Origin: Faecousia sp.
GTDB lineage: Bacteria; Bacillota; Clostridia; Oscillospirales; Oscillospiraceae
NCBI GenBank assembly: GCA_029257335.1
Contig: JARIBV010000068.1
Span: 55,998 to 119,997, forward strand
Direction of reading: 5' to 3'
DNA: 64,000 nt
Below, in pieces: positions 48,637 to 57,732 of this stretch. The notes beneath the pieces are model-generated. The model was given only the letters and a program-made list of their open reading frames with translations, was not told the DNA's origin and did no database searches. The stretch's first letter is position 1; each line of letters starts with the position of its first letter. The translations under genes and the position numbers were made by a program.

Positions 48637-50214
48637 TTAGCGCTTGGGCATCTTGGGCTGCAAAACATGGTCGGTCTTAATAAAGCCGTAGCCCATGCCG
48701 TTCTCCGTAGAAACAGCCTCAGTCACATCCTTATACCAAGCTTCGTACTCAGCATTCTTCAGAGCGTTTACAACCATGCCGTCACGGTAGGAGTACTCAC
48801 CCTTGCCAACGAAGTACATGAGGTGATAGCCATAATCGGTCTCCACCACATCCACATCGCCTGCCTTGCGGCTGCTGTCAAAGATCCATTTGTCGAAGGA
48901 CTCTACCATCATGCCGGGAGCCACAGACTCATACAGGCCGCCCTTGGTGTTAGAGCCGGGATCGGTGGAGTACTTGTTGGCCAGCTCAGCAAAGTTGTCT
49001 TCCGTGGGGTCCTTTTCATACTCAGCCTTGATCTCCTGGATCTTGGCCTTGGCGGCCTCCTTCTCCTCAGGCTTCTCAGCACTGATAAGGATATGGCGGA
49101 CATCCACCGTCTCGATATCGGAATTGTCCTTGCTGGACAGGTACATCACAACACTGTAGCCATTGGTAGCTTCCAGAACCGTGGTCTCCCCGGCGGTACG
49201 GGCGGTATCTACAATCCAGTCTGCCATGTTGCTGGCTATGTTGGCCTTGAGATAGTTCTGGTACAGGGAGGTATCCTTAACCTCGGGCTGCTTGGCTTCC
49301 TTGTCCTCAGACTCCTTTGCCTTCTTCTCGGCGGCAGCCTTGTTCATCTCGAGCACAGCAGTCTCAAAGGCCTTCTCATCCCCCTTGCAGTCGGCAGCCA
49401 TTTTGTCGGCAGCGGCCTTTGCGGCGGACTTTGCAGCCTCGGTCTCTTCCTCGGTATGCTCTTCAGCGTCGGTTTCGTAATAATCGCTGGTAGCAAAGGT
49501 GTAGACACGGTAGGTGTAGGAAGAATAGTCAGTAGGATTCTTCTCAGATTCTGCCTTGATCTCTTCTGCAGTGTACTCCAGACCTTCCAGGTACTGGTTG
49601 ATATAGTTGGAAGCCACAATCTGCACTTCCAGGAAGTCCCGATAGGTGCTCACATTGCAGCCCACACCATAGTTGGCACGCAGCATCGCGGAAGCACTGT
49701 TAAATCCATAGGAAGGAGCGGTTGCCTCCAGAGCATTGATAGAAGCCTCCACGGAAGCCTTGTCCTCCTCGGTCAGGGTATAACCGTTGGCAATGGCCTC
49801 ATCATAGATGGCATACATATTACGAGCGGTAAGAACTGCATTCTCCAGCAGATAATCAGCAAAGGTCTTGCCCTCTTCCATCTCCTGCTTGTCCAGGGGA
49901 ACGCCGGGCTTCACCATGTAGCTCAGGTAAGGGTCACTATTCATGGCATTGCCATAGAAATAGTTCATTTCCGCAGCGGACAGCTTATGCCCACCCACGG
50001 TAACAGCGGTAACGGTACGCTGCAGCAGGCCGCTATTGATAAAAGCAGACACCGCAATGCCAACGATTACCAGGCCGACGATCACATAAAACAGGATGGT
50101 CCAGACCTTGAGCTGTCTTGCAGCCTTGGCCTCTTCCTTCTTCTCGAGGCGTTTCTGTTCGACGGCCTCAGTGGGCTGCCCCTGACGGAGCTTTTTCTGA
50201 CGGGATGCACTCAT
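48637..50214 (-). CDS. PrsA/SurA-like peptidyl-prolyl isomerase foldase
   Basis: A 525-residue extracytoplasmic chaperone. A basic N-terminus is followed by one membrane anchor at about 37-59 (no lipobox, unlike Bacillus PrsA), then a helical chaperone domain with long charged stretches (VLEMNKAAAEKKAKESEDKEAK). The PpiC parvulin domain is at about 370-475: VDVRHILIS, FAELANKYSTDPGSNTKGGLYE, ETDYGYHLMYF. It helps secreted proteins fold after translocation. The membrane anchor instead of a lipobox is a minor variant. ATG 50214 is weakly preceded by GAGAGGA. Single-gene unit. Confidence 0.88.
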   Translation of the reverse strand: MSASRQKKLRQGQPTEAVEQKRLEKKEEAKAARQLKVWTILFYVIVGLVIVGIAVSAFINSGLLQRTVTAVTVGGHKLSAAEMNYFYGNAMNSDPYLSYMVKPGVPLDKQEMEEGKTFADYLLENAVLTARNMYAIYDEAIANGYTLTEEDKASVEASINALEATAPSYGFNSASAMLRANYGVGCNVSTYRDFLEVQIVASNYINQYLEGLEYTAEEIKAESEKNPTDYSSYTYRVYTFATSDYYETDAEEHTEEETEAAKSAAKAAADKMAADCKGDEKAFETAVLEMNKAAAEKKAKESEDKEAKQPEVKDTSLYQNYLKANIASNMADWIVDTARTAGETTVLEATNGYSVVMYLSSKDNSDIETVDVRHILISAEKPEEKEAAKAKIQEIKAEYEKDPTEDNFAELANKYSTDPGSNTKGGLYESVAPGMMVESFDKWIFDSSRKAGDVDVVETDYGYHLMYFVGKGEYSYRDGMVVNALKNAEYEAWYKDVTEAVSTENGMGYGFIKTDHVLQPKMPKR

Positions 50215-50329
50215 GGTTTATCAAGTCCTCTCATAATCCTTAGGTATTGGGGGGTATAGACTTGGCTATTATAACCGAAAATTCCCCCAGTTGCAAGTGG
50301 TGTTTCTGGAAAGATGAAATAATTTTACA

Positions 50330-51151
50330 TTACCCCAGGGGCAGCCGGTCTATTCCCTGCTTGAACCGTGTAATCATCTCTCCCGTAAGGCTGTCGCCGG
50401 AGAAATCATCCGGAAGCTCCTCCCGCCGGAACCAGGTTCCCTCTGCCAGCTCGTCTTCCTGGAGCTTCACCTGATCACTGCCCTCCAAATCAGCATAAAA
50501 CCCCATAAGCAGACTATCCGACACCACCCAGGGCTGGGACTTATAGAAATGAAGCGATCCCAGCCGCAGTCCTGTTTCCTCCATCACTTCCCGCCGCACC
50601 GTTTCTTCCACCGTTTCGCCAATCTCCGAGTAGCCGGCCACCAGAGCATACCGTTTGAAGGCTCGTCCGGCGTACTTGGTCAAAAGCAGACGCTCCCCGT
50701 CCCGCACCGCCACAATGACCGCAGGATTGATCCTTGGATAAACCGTATTGTGGCATTTCGTGCACACCAGCGCCCTCTCTTTTTGACTGTGCTCCATGGG
50801 CGCTGCGCAGCATCCGCAGAATCGGTTGCCCTGATACCAGCGGGCCAGACTTTGACCCACCGCACAGGCATAAACCAGTTCCTTCGGGGCCCCTCCACGA
50901 TAGTCTTTTACAAAGGAGAAACCGGCCGCTTCCCCGGAAAATGTAAGAAAATAGGCTGTTTCATCAATAGAAAACCCATATAAAAACGACTCTGCCCTTT
51001 GCACCTGCCCTACCCTGGGCAGCGTCCAGTGATCCCCTTCCCGGCGAAGAAGCACTCCGTCTTTTGTACAGACCAGCGCCAGATCTTCCTGTCCGGGCTG
51101 ACGAAACTCCATGGGATTGTGGTACACATGAGGTGCAATATCCTGTAACAT
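50330..51151 (-). CDS. nudC: NAD(+) diphosphatase NudC-like Nudix hydrolase
   Basis: Hydrolyses NADH (and NAD-capped RNA) to nicotinamide mononucleotide and AMP. The 273-residue protein has a four-cysteine zinc module (FCGCC and CTKC, about 118-141), and the Nudix box GYSEIGETVEETVRREVMEETGL (about 181-203, with the REVMEE metal ligands). A SQPW motif follows (KSQPWVVSDSLLMGF), but the usual SQPWPFPxS reads SQPWVVSDS, so substrate specificity is less certain. ATG 51151 follows AAGGAT. Confidence 0.85.
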   Translation of the reverse strand: MLQDIAPHVYHNPMEFRQPGQEDLALVCTKDGVLLRREGDHWTLPRVGQVQRAESFLYGFSIDETAYFLTFSGEAAGFSFVKDYRGGAPKELVYACAVGQSLARWYQGNRFCGCCAAPMEHSQKERALVCTKCHNTVYPRINPAVIVAVRDGERLLLTKYAGRAFKRYALVAGYSEIGETVEETVRREVMEETGLRLGSLHFYKSQPWVVSDSLLMGFYADLEGSDQVKLQEDELAEGTWFRREELPDDFSGDSLTGEMITRFKQGIDRLPLG

Positions 51152-51217
51152 ACGCGTATCCTTCTTTCTGTTCTTTTGATGAATTCCTTTTCAGTGCAAC
51201 GCCCCTGCACTTTTCCC

Positions 51218-51257
51218 AAAAAACGCCACGCAGGGGAGGGATCTCTCCCTCCCCTGC
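51218..51257 (-). terminator. Candidate terminator of gluQ
   Basis: On the minus strand GCAGGGGAGGG pairs with CCCTCCCCTGC around AGAGAT; a T6 tract follows seven bases later. Confidence 0.6.
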
Positions 51258-51325
51258 AAAATATTCCTCTGGACAACTCTGTTCTGTTTTTAAGGCTTTC
51301 GTGTCATCTGTGCACACATTTCGCA

Positions 51326-52231
51326 TCAAACAGTTCGGATGTAAACATCCTCCCTGCCTACCCTCTCCCAGGAAAAGCACTTGGCCAGCTCCTGGGGCGT
51401 CACAGGCTCTGCGCCAGGGTTGAGACCTGCCCACTGTGCCAGCAGCCCCACAATGGCCTGCGCAGACAGGGTCCCGGACAGCTCTTCCAGATCCATGTCC
51501 CGGTCTCTTTTGGAAAGCCGCCGGCCGTCGCTGCTCATCAGCATGGGCACATGGTAATACGACGGTGTCTCATATCCGAAAAGCCGCTGCAAATACATCT
51601 GCCTGGGAGTGCTGTTGAGCAGATCCCTTCCTCTGACGACCTCCGTCACACCGGCGTCTCCGTCATCCACTACCACCGCAAGCTGGTAGACAAAGGCTCC
51701 GTCGGCTCTTCTTACTACAAAATCGCCGCACTGGGTTTTCAGATTTTCTGTATAAAGCCCCTGAAGACCGTCCCTAAAGGAGATCTCCTCACGAGGCACC
51801 TGAACCCGCCAGGAGGGAGGACGACCCATGGCCTTCTTTTCCTCTTCTGACAATGCCAGGCAGTGGCCGTCATAGACAAAAACTCCTTCTGAGGCATGGG
51901 GGGCCGTCAGACTGTGCAGTCTGCTTCTGGTGCAGAAGCAAGGGTACAGCAGCCCCTTCTCTTTCAAAACAGAAAGCTGCTCCAAATACCGCTCCGTACG
52001 CAAACTCTGCGGTGTTGTCTCCACATCCCAGTCCAGCCCCAGCCACTCCAGATCCCGGCGGATGCGGTCGGCGTTGAGGCTGCTGGTCCTCTGGGTATCC
52101 AGGTCCTCCATGCGCAGGATCATGGTCCCGCCCTGACTGCGCACAGACAGCCATGCCAGCAGCGCCGCAAACAGATTCCCCATATGCATCCTGCCGCTGG
52201 GGGTAGGAGCAAACCGCCCTACAACCTTCAC
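51326..52231 (-). CDS. gluQ: Glutamyl-Q tRNA(Asp) synthetase
   Basis: Attaches glutamate to the queuosine base at position 34 of tRNA(Asp). The 301-residue protein is the catalytic half of a class I GluRS with no anticodon-binding domain, as in GluQRS. HIGH-type motif is FAPTPSGRMHMGNL (about 7-20), RMEDLDT follows, and the KMSKS-type motif is RRLSKRDRD. YPCFCTRSRL and the cysteine positions match the zinc-binding region of this family. The GTG at 52231 overlaps the stop of the deacylase gene (GTGA), so translation is coupled. Confidence 0.9.
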   Translation of the reverse strand: MKVVGRFAPTPSGRMHMGNLFAALLAWLSVRSQGGTMILRMEDLDTQRTSSLNADRIRRDLEWLGLDWDVETTPQSLRTERYLEQLSVLKEKGLLYPCFCTRSRLHSLTAPHASEGVFVYDGHCLALSEEEKKAMGRPPSWRVQVPREEISFRDGLQGLYTENLKTQCGDFVVRRADGAFVYQLAVVVDDGDAGVTEVVRGRDLLNSTPRQMYLQRLFGYETPSYYHVPMLMSSDGRRLSKRDRDMDLEELSGTLSAQAIVGLLAQWAGLNPGAEPVTPQELAKCFSWERVGREDVYIRTV

Positions 52232-52797
52232 CCTTCTTCCTCCACCGGAAGCTCCACAAAAACAGGCTCATGGTCCAAAGCCGGAATGACCTGTTCCAGT
52301 ACGACAGGCATTGGGATTCGCAATGTAGAGGTATTTTTGCATGGATGCAGACCCAGCCAATGCCGGCGAAGCAAAGGCTTGTCGATCACCAGCTTGACCC
52401 GTTTTTCCCGGTCCCGGAGCAATCCCAGCAAACTGGCAGAGCCTGGCTGCACGCCTAAAAGCTCCTGCAAATCCTCCTCCGGGGCAAAGCTCAAGCGGCT
52501 GCACCCCAGCTGCGAGGAGAGATACTTGGTCTTAAACACCTTGTCCCCCTCCAAAAGCAGGAGATAATGCTGGGTTCTCTGCCGATTACATAGAAATAAA
52601 TTCTTGGCAATGGGCGCCTCCAGCACCTTTTCCACAGCATGGCAGGTGTCAATGTGAAAGGCAGCATCGTGATCCACCCGATCATAGGCCACGCCCAGAC
52701 CGTCCAAAAAGTCATAACACCCCTGCTCCACCGGTTCCCGTTCTTCCCGGGGCCGGCCAGTATGGCGGACAGGGTCCAGCCAAAATGCGGTTTCCAT
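52228..52797 (-). CDS. ProX/YbaK family prolyl-tRNA deacylase-like protein
   Basis: A 189-residue protein resembling the free-standing editing domains (YbaK/ProX) that hydrolyse mis-charged aminoacyl-tRNA such as Ala-tRNA(Pro). Family clues: VDHDAAFHIDTCHAVEKVL (about 41-59), APIAKNLFLCNRQRTQHYLLLLEGDK (the conserved K-N-L-F/V-L region, about 61-86), LSSQLGCSRLSFAPEEDLQELLGVQPGSASLLGLL and VIDKPLLRRHWLGLHPCKNTSTL. ATG 52797 follows GGGAG. It overlaps gluQ by 4 bp, a quality-control pair around tRNA. Confidence 0.85.
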   Translation of the reverse strand: METAFWLDPVRHTGRPREEREPVEQGCYDFLDGLGVAYDRVDHDAAFHIDTCHAVEKVLEAPIAKNLFLCNRQRTQHYLLLLEGDKVFKTKYLSSQLGCSRLSFAPEEDLQELLGVQPGSASLLGLLRDREKRVKLVIDKPLLRRHWLGLHPCKNTSTLRIPMPVVLEQVIPALDHEPVFVELPVEEEG

Positions 52798-52814
52798 GGT
52801 CTATCTTCTCCCTT

Positions 52815-54065
52815 TTACTGTGCAATGTTGAGATCTTCGCTCTGAATCTTCTGTTTATAAGGATTGCAGTAGTCATTGACCATGTCCGCCACCTCATCGG
52901 GGGACAGGATATAGTAGGACTGGCCATCTATGTAATCCGCATAGCCCGGCAATGTCTGGGCCTCTATGTTTCCAAGCCCGGCTTTCCATGCATTTACTCC
53001 CAGCCACAGCATGTTTCTGGTGGAAAGATCCGTGACAATGTACTTGTTGAGGCAGGAAAGCAGACTCGGAAGTTTTGTAATGCTTCCCACAGAAAGCCAC
53101 TGGTCCATGCAGGCAGAGAGGAACGCTCTTTGCACTTCTACCCGGCCAAGGTCCTGATTGTAGTAGCCTTCCCGGTAGCGCACCACACACATGGCCTGCA
53201 ATCCGTCCAGCTTCTGAGGTCCGGCCTTCAAATCGATGTACAGATCCTGAGAAGCATCCTCATAGTACATATCCTGGGGCACATCAAATTCCACACCGCC
53301 CATAATGTCCACCATCTCAACAAATCCGTCCAGATCGATCAGCATGTATCCGTCCGGCCGATAGCCGATGATCTTCTCCACATAGCCCATCAGCTCATAC
53401 ATTCCCTCCTCCGGGTCTTCGGCACCGCCGTTGCGGCCGAAGGCAGAATTCAGCTTGGCATAGCTTCCGGAGGTGGTCTCGGTGAGTGTATCTCTGGGCA
53501 GGCTCACAAGGTTCACCGCTTTTTCCCTGGCATTCACATACAGAACCATCATGGTGTCGGTCCGAAACCCGCCTTCATCGGTGCCGCAGAGCAAGATGGT
53601 AGAGGCTCCACTCTTTCTGGCTCCCACAGGGCGATCTGTCACAGGCTGCTTTGTAAGCAGGAATATGGGTACGATGATGATTGCCAGCAGCAACACCAGC
53701 AGGCACACCAGGACACGAAGGCCCCGTCTTTTCCTCTTGCGGTGTTTTTTTCCCTTCCGGGTTTTCTCCGGGGCTCTAGCCTGGACCTCTGCCGCCGCTC
53801 TGCTGCCACCTCGACGGGTCTGCTGTGCGGACTGCATCATAGGGGAAATCTCCTCAATATCCGGGTTATAGGCCGGAATTCCTCCCGCCTGGGAGGCGGC
53901 AGGGGATTTTTGAAAATCCCGGCCATAGTTGTTGCTAAAGTTTGCATAATAGGTTTGCGCCGGAGGTTCCTCCATCCGGAAGTCCTCCTGGTCCTCTTCT
54001 TCCAGCAAAGCATCCGCTTCCCGGAGCAGGTCTTCCAGGTCATCTCTTCCCGGTCTGTCTGTCAT
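52815..54065 (-). CDS. LytR-CpsA-Psr (LCP) family glycopolymer ligase
   Basis: Attaches teichoic acid or capsule polymers to peptidoglycan. The 416-residue protein has a long acidic/basic cytoplasmic N-terminus (about 1-105, with KGKKHRKRKRR just before the membrane), one TM at about 108-128, and an extracellular LCP domain: ILLCGTDEGGFRTDTMMVLYVN (about 151-172), NLVSLPRDTLTE and GGVEFDVPQDMYYEDASQDLYIDLKAGPQKLDGLQAMCVVRYR, with the conserved Arg/Asp set. The unusually long cytoplasmic tail may bind partners. Promoter at 54104. Confidence 0.92.
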   Translation of the reverse strand: MTDRPGRDDLEDLLREADALLEEEDQEDFRMEEPPAQTYYANFSNNYGRDFQKSPAASQAGGIPAYNPDIEEISPMMQSAQQTRRGGSRAAAEVQARAPEKTRKGKKHRKRKRRGLRVLVCLLVLLLAIIIVPIFLLTKQPVTDRPVGARKSGASTILLCGTDEGGFRTDTMMVLYVNAREKAVNLVSLPRDTLTETTSGSYAKLNSAFGRNGGAEDPEEGMYELMGYVEKIIGYRPDGYMLIDLDGFVEMVDIMGGVEFDVPQDMYYEDASQDLYIDLKAGPQKLDGLQAMCVVRYREGYYNQDLGRVEVQRAFLSACMDQWLSVGSITKLPSLLSCLNKYIVTDLSTRNMLWLGVNAWKAGLGNIEAQTLPGYADYIDGQSYYILSPDEVADMVNDYCNPYKQKIQSEDLNIAQ

Positions 54066-54103
54066 GGCACATGCCTCCTTACTCTTTAATTTTGATTTCG
54101 GTT

Positions 54104-54132
54104 ATTATAGCGCAAATTTTCCCGGATGTAAA
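54104..54132 (-). promoter_or_regulatory. Probable promoter of the LCP gene operon
   Basis: TTTACA, 17-bp spacer, TATAAT on the minus strand. Confidence 0.65.
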
Positions 54133-54318
54133 CGCTTTTCCATCATCATTTCACTTTTCTGCACTGCAAAGAGGTTCCCAAATCCTTTCTTCCTTCCTCT
54201 TTTCCACAGGCTGGCAGTATATAAAGAATTTGTAAAATTTCCACTTTTTTCTCCCGGAAACAGAAATTATATGTTACAATAAAAAAAGCAATTCCCGTGA
54301 GGGAGGGAGGAACATTCT

Positions 54319-55527
54319 GTGAAACGATTCAAACCAAACAACCGATTTCAGCAGGCAGCAGCCCTGGTGGTAATCGGCATCCTGACTTATACGCTTATCA
54401 ACCATCTATCCGTCATCAGCACCGTATTCTGGTTCCTCACGGACCTGTTGGAACCGCTCATTATCGGCGGTATTCTGGCCTTTTTTCTCAGCGTACCCAT
54501 GCGTGCTCTGGAACGGTGTCTGGCCCGGTTTCAGGAGAAACACAGCCGAAAGATCCGGACCCGATTCAATAGTACCATCAGCCTTCTGATTACCTATGTG
54601 GGCAGCTTTTTTCTGATTTTCATGGTGTTCTACATTCTGGTTCCTCAGCTGATCGAAACCATTCCCCCCATTATTACCTCTGTAGAAAACGCCCTTCCTC
54701 GGTTCTATGCTTTTCTGGAAAAGCACAACATTGACAGCGCTCAGATCAAATCTTTGTTGTCAGGCATCGATCTGGGTGTGCTGATCCAAACCCTGATGGA
54801 CAATTACGAGCAGATCATCAACACCTCTTTGACTGCGGTTTCCTCCGTGGTGGAGGTCCTGATGCTGGCCATATCCGGCTTCGTCATTTCCATTTATATC
54901 CTGGCCAACAAAACCAAGCTGCAGCGCCAGATTCGCAAAGTGCTCTATGCCTATGTGGACAAGCGTCACGCCGACCGCATCTCCGCTGTGGCAAGCCTCA
55001 CCAACAAGACTTTTTCCAATTTTCTCTCCGGGCAGTGTCTGGAATCCCTGATCCTGGGCTGTATGTTCTTCGTCACCATGAGCATTATGAAGCTGCCTTT
55101 CGCTTCTGTTATCAGCGTGTTTATCGCTTTTACCGCCATGATTCCCTATGTGGGTGCTTTCCTGGGCGGTACGGTAGGTGCCCTGCTGATCGTGACCGCA
55201 AGTCCTATGCAGGCCCTGGTTTTCCTCATTACCTTCATGGTGCTCCAGCAGGTAGAGGAACAGCTGGTCTACCCCCGGGTGGTGGGCAGCTCTGTGGGAC
55301 TTTCCCCCATTTGGATTTTGGTATCCATCTTCGTAGGCGGCAAGCTCTTTGGCATTATGGGAATGCTGTTCTTCATTCCCCTGACCTCCGTCATATACAG
55401 CCTCCTGCGCACCAATGTTGCCAGCCGACTCGAGAGCCGTGGCCTGGAAGTTACGGCAGACGAGGTTCTTTCTACAAAGGTTGCCGAAACGACCAAACCG
55501 GAATCCGACAAGCAGCCCAAAGAATAA
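54319..55527 (+). CDS. AI-2E family transporter (UPF0118)
   Basis: A 402-residue membrane protein of the AI-2E/UPF0118 family, eight or so TMs in the two-block pattern (about 13-55, 78-108, 175-205, then a cluster about 245-380). Diagnostic segments are VLMLAISGFVISIYILANK, IPYVGAFLGGTVGALLIV and VGSSVGLSPIWILVSIFVGGKLFGIMGMLFFIPLTSVIYSLL. Members have been linked to AI-2 export, sodium/proton antiport or other roles, so the substrate is open. It starts with GTG 54319 after GGGAGGAAC. Single-gene unit, divergent from the LCP gene. Confidence 0.9.
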   Translation: MKRFKPNNRFQQAAALVVIGILTYTLINHLSVISTVFWFLTDLLEPLIIGGILAFFLSVPMRALERCLARFQEKHSRKIRTRFNSTISLLITYVGSFFLIFMVFYILVPQLIETIPPIITSVENALPRFYAFLEKHNIDSAQIKSLLSGIDLGVLIQTLMDNYEQIINTSLTAVSSVVEVLMLAISGFVISIYILANKTKLQRQIRKVLYAYVDKRHADRISAVASLTNKTFSNFLSGQCLESLILGCMFFVTMSIMKLPFASVISVFIAFTAMIPYVGAFLGGTVGALLIVTASPMQALVFLITFMVLQQVEEQLVYPRVVGSSVGLSPIWILVSIFVGGKLFGIMGMLFFIPLTSVIYSLLRTNVASRLESRGLEVTADEVLSTKVAETTKPESDKQPKE

Positions 55528-55532
55528 AAAAT

Positions 55533-55556
55533 AACTTCCCGGAACTCCGGGAAGTT
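55533..55556 (+). terminator. Terminator of the AI-2E gene
   Basis: AACTTCCCGG pairs with CCGGGAAGTT, right after the stop codon. The T-tract after it is weak. Confidence 0.55.
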
Positions 55557-55595
55557 GCAATCTTCCTGCTCTGCGGCCACGATCCCGCATATATC

Positions 55596-55627
55596 ATACG
55601 CCCTGCCGATTACCGGCAGGGCGTATG
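55596..55627 (-). terminator. Hairpin at the 3' end of typA
   Basis: ATACGCCCTGCCG pairs with CGGCAGGGCGTAT around ATTAC, five bases beyond the typA stop on the minus strand. No strong T-run. Confidence 0.6.
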
Positions 55628-55631
55628 CTGT

Positions 55632-57458
55632 TTACTTTTCTCTTTTCTTCATGACCTCGCGCATACGAGTGGCGTGGTCCAAGGTGCGCTTGCGGATACG
55701 CAGGCTCTTGGGTGTGCACTCCAGCAGCTCGTCGTCGGCCAGGAACTCCAGGCACTGCTCCAGAGAGAAGATTCTGGGTGTGGTCAGGCGCAGGGCTTCG
55801 TCGGAACCGGCGGCACGCATATTGGTCAGCTGCTTCTTTTTGCAGATATTCACCGTCATGTCTTCGTTCCGGCTGCAAATACCCACTACCATGCCGGCAT
55901 AGACATCGGTACCGGCGCCCACAAACAGCTGTCCGCGCTCCTGGGCATTAAACAGGCCGTAGGAGCTGGCTTCGCCGGTCTCGAAGGCAATGAGAGAGCC
56001 GGTCAGTCGGCGGCTGATCTCGCCCTTCATAGGTGCATAGCTGTCCAGAACAGAGGACATAATGCCTTCCCCTCGGGTATCTGTCAGGAACTCATTGCGG
56101 TAGCCAAACAGGCCCCGGGCAGGCACCAGGAATTCCAGACGATAGCGGTTGCCCACAGGATTCATGGAAATGAGGTCGCCCTTTCTCTGTCCGATCTTCT
56201 CGATCACGGCGCCCATGGTGCCGTCGGGCACATCACAAACCAGACGTTCAACGGGCTCGCAGAGCTTGCCGTCGATCTCCTTGGTAAGGACTCTGGGAGT
56301 GGACACAGAGAACTCGTATCCCTCCCGGCGCATGGTCTCCATGAGGATGCTCAGGTGCATCTCACCACGGCCAGCCACATTGAAGGAATCCGTTCCTTCC
56401 TCGCTGACCCGGAGGGAGACATCCTTGAGAAGCTCCTTGGTCAGGCGGTCCCGGAGGTTTCTGGAGGTAACAAACTTACCTTCTCTGCCTGCAAAGGGGC
56501 TGTCGTTGACCGCAAAGGTCATCTCGATGGTAGGATCGGAGATCTTCACGAAGGGCAGCGGCTCCACGCAGTCGGGCGCACACAGGGTATGTCCGATGGT
56601 GATATCCGCCATGCCGGAAAATGCCACGATCTCGCCGGCAGAGGCCTCCTGAATGGGAGCCTTGCCCAGACCGTCGAACTCGTACAGGGCCACGATCTTG
56701 CCCTTCTGCTTCATGTCGGGATTGTGATAATCACAGATTACCACTTCCTGGTTCACTCTTACGGTACCCCGTTCTACACGGCCGATGCCGATTCTGCCCA
56801 CATACTCGTTATAATCGATAGAGGACACTAGGATCTGGGCAGGGCCATTCTGGTCGCCGCTGGGGGCGGGGATATAGTTCACAATGGTCTCGAACAGAGG
56901 CACCATGTCGGTTCCCAGCTCATCGGGGCCATAGGAAGCAATGCCCTGGCGGGCAGAGCAGAACACGGTGGGGGAATCAAACTGCTCTTCGGTTGCATCC
57001 AGGTCCAGGAGAAGCTCCAGAACCTCGTCCATTACCTCATGGACTCTGGCATCGGGGCGGTCCACCTTATTGACCACCACAATGACCTTGTGACCCAGCT
57101 CCAGGGCCTTCTGCAAAACGAACCGGGTCTGGGGCATGGGGCCTTCGGCTGCATCTACCAGAAGCAGAACGCCGTTGACCATCTTCAGAATACGCTCCAC
57201 CTCACCGCCGAAGTCGGCGTGGCCCGGGGTATCAACGATGTTGATTTTTGTTCCTTTATAGTTGACTGCGGTGTTCTTCGCCAGGATGGTAATGCCACGC
57301 TCCCGCTCCAGATCTCCGGAGTCCATCACACGCTCCACGGTGGCCTGATTTTCACGATAAATGCCACCCTGCTTTAAAAGCTGGTCCACCATGGTGGTCT
57401 TGCCATGGTCAACATGGGCGATAATTGCAATATTACGAATATTCTCCTGCTGCGCCAT
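55632..57458 (-). CDS. typA: Ribosome-associated GTPase TypA/BipA
   Basis: A 608-residue translational GTPase used in ribosome assembly and stress. G1 [13 protein letters not shown] (about 15-27), switch [14 protein letters not shown]3 [12 protein letters not shown] (about 77-88), G4 NKVDRPDAR and SALxG-like CSARQG are present. The EF-G domains III and V are seen ([21 protein letters not shown]) and the TypA-specific C-terminal domain ([32 protein letters not shown]) closes the protein. Promoter at 57507. Single-gene unit. Confidence 0.96.
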   Translation of the reverse strand: MAQQENIRNIAIIAHVDHGKTTMVDQLLKQGGIYRENQATVERVMDSGDLERERGITILAKNTAVNYKGTKINIVDTPGHADFGGEVERILKMVNGVLLLVDAAEGPMPQTRFVLQKALELGHKVIVVVNKVDRPDARVHEVMDEVLELLLDLDATEEQFDSPTVFCSARQGIASYGPDELGTDMVPLFETIVNYIPAPSGDQNGPAQILVSSIDYNEYVGRIGIGRVERGTVRVNQEVVICDYHNPDMKQKGKIVALYEFDGLGKAPIQEASAGEIVAFSGMADITIGHTLCAPDCVEPLPFVKISDPTIEMTFAVNDSPFAGREGKFVTSRNLRDRLTKELLKDVSLRVSEEGTDSFNVAGRGEMHLSILMETMRREGYEFSVSTPRVLTKEIDGKLCEPVERLVCDVPDGTMGAVIEKIGQRKGDLISMNPVGNRYRLEFLVPARGLFGYRNEFLTDTRGEGIMSSVLDSYAPMKGEISRRLTGSLIAFETGEASSYGLFNAQERGQLFVGAGTDVYAGMVVGICSRNEDMTVNICKKKQLTNMRAAGSDEALRLTTPRIFSLEQCLEFLADDELLECTPKSLRIRKRTLDHATRMREVMKKREK

Positions 57459-57506
57459 ACTTTTGGTCGCTCCTTCCTTAAATAAAAGCCGTTGTCTCGA
57501 CTAAGA

Positions 57507-57535
57507 AATATATCACATTCTCCCCGGAATTGCAA
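57507..57535 (-). promoter_or_regulatory. Probable promoter of typA
   Basis: TTGCAA, 17-bp spacer, TATATT on the minus strand, about 50 bp before the start. Confidence 0.6.
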
Positions 57536-57673
57536 CGGATTTCAGAAAAAACAAGAAAAAAATCAGATATTTTCCCGTTTCAGTATACCCAATCGTCAAT
57601 GTGCCATTCAAACAGCTTCCAGAAACACCATTTATTATAGAACCTTTATAATACCGTTTGCTCTTTGCGCCGC

Positions 57674-57710
57674 AAAAAACCGGTTCCCAGACAAGCCGGG
57701 AACCGGGTTT
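57674..57710 (-). terminator. Terminator of the mgl operon
   Basis: On the minus strand CCGGTTCCC against GGGAACCGG around a short loop, followed by TTTTTTG. Confidence 0.85.
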
Positions 57711-57732
57711 ATACAGACACAAAGGAACTGTT

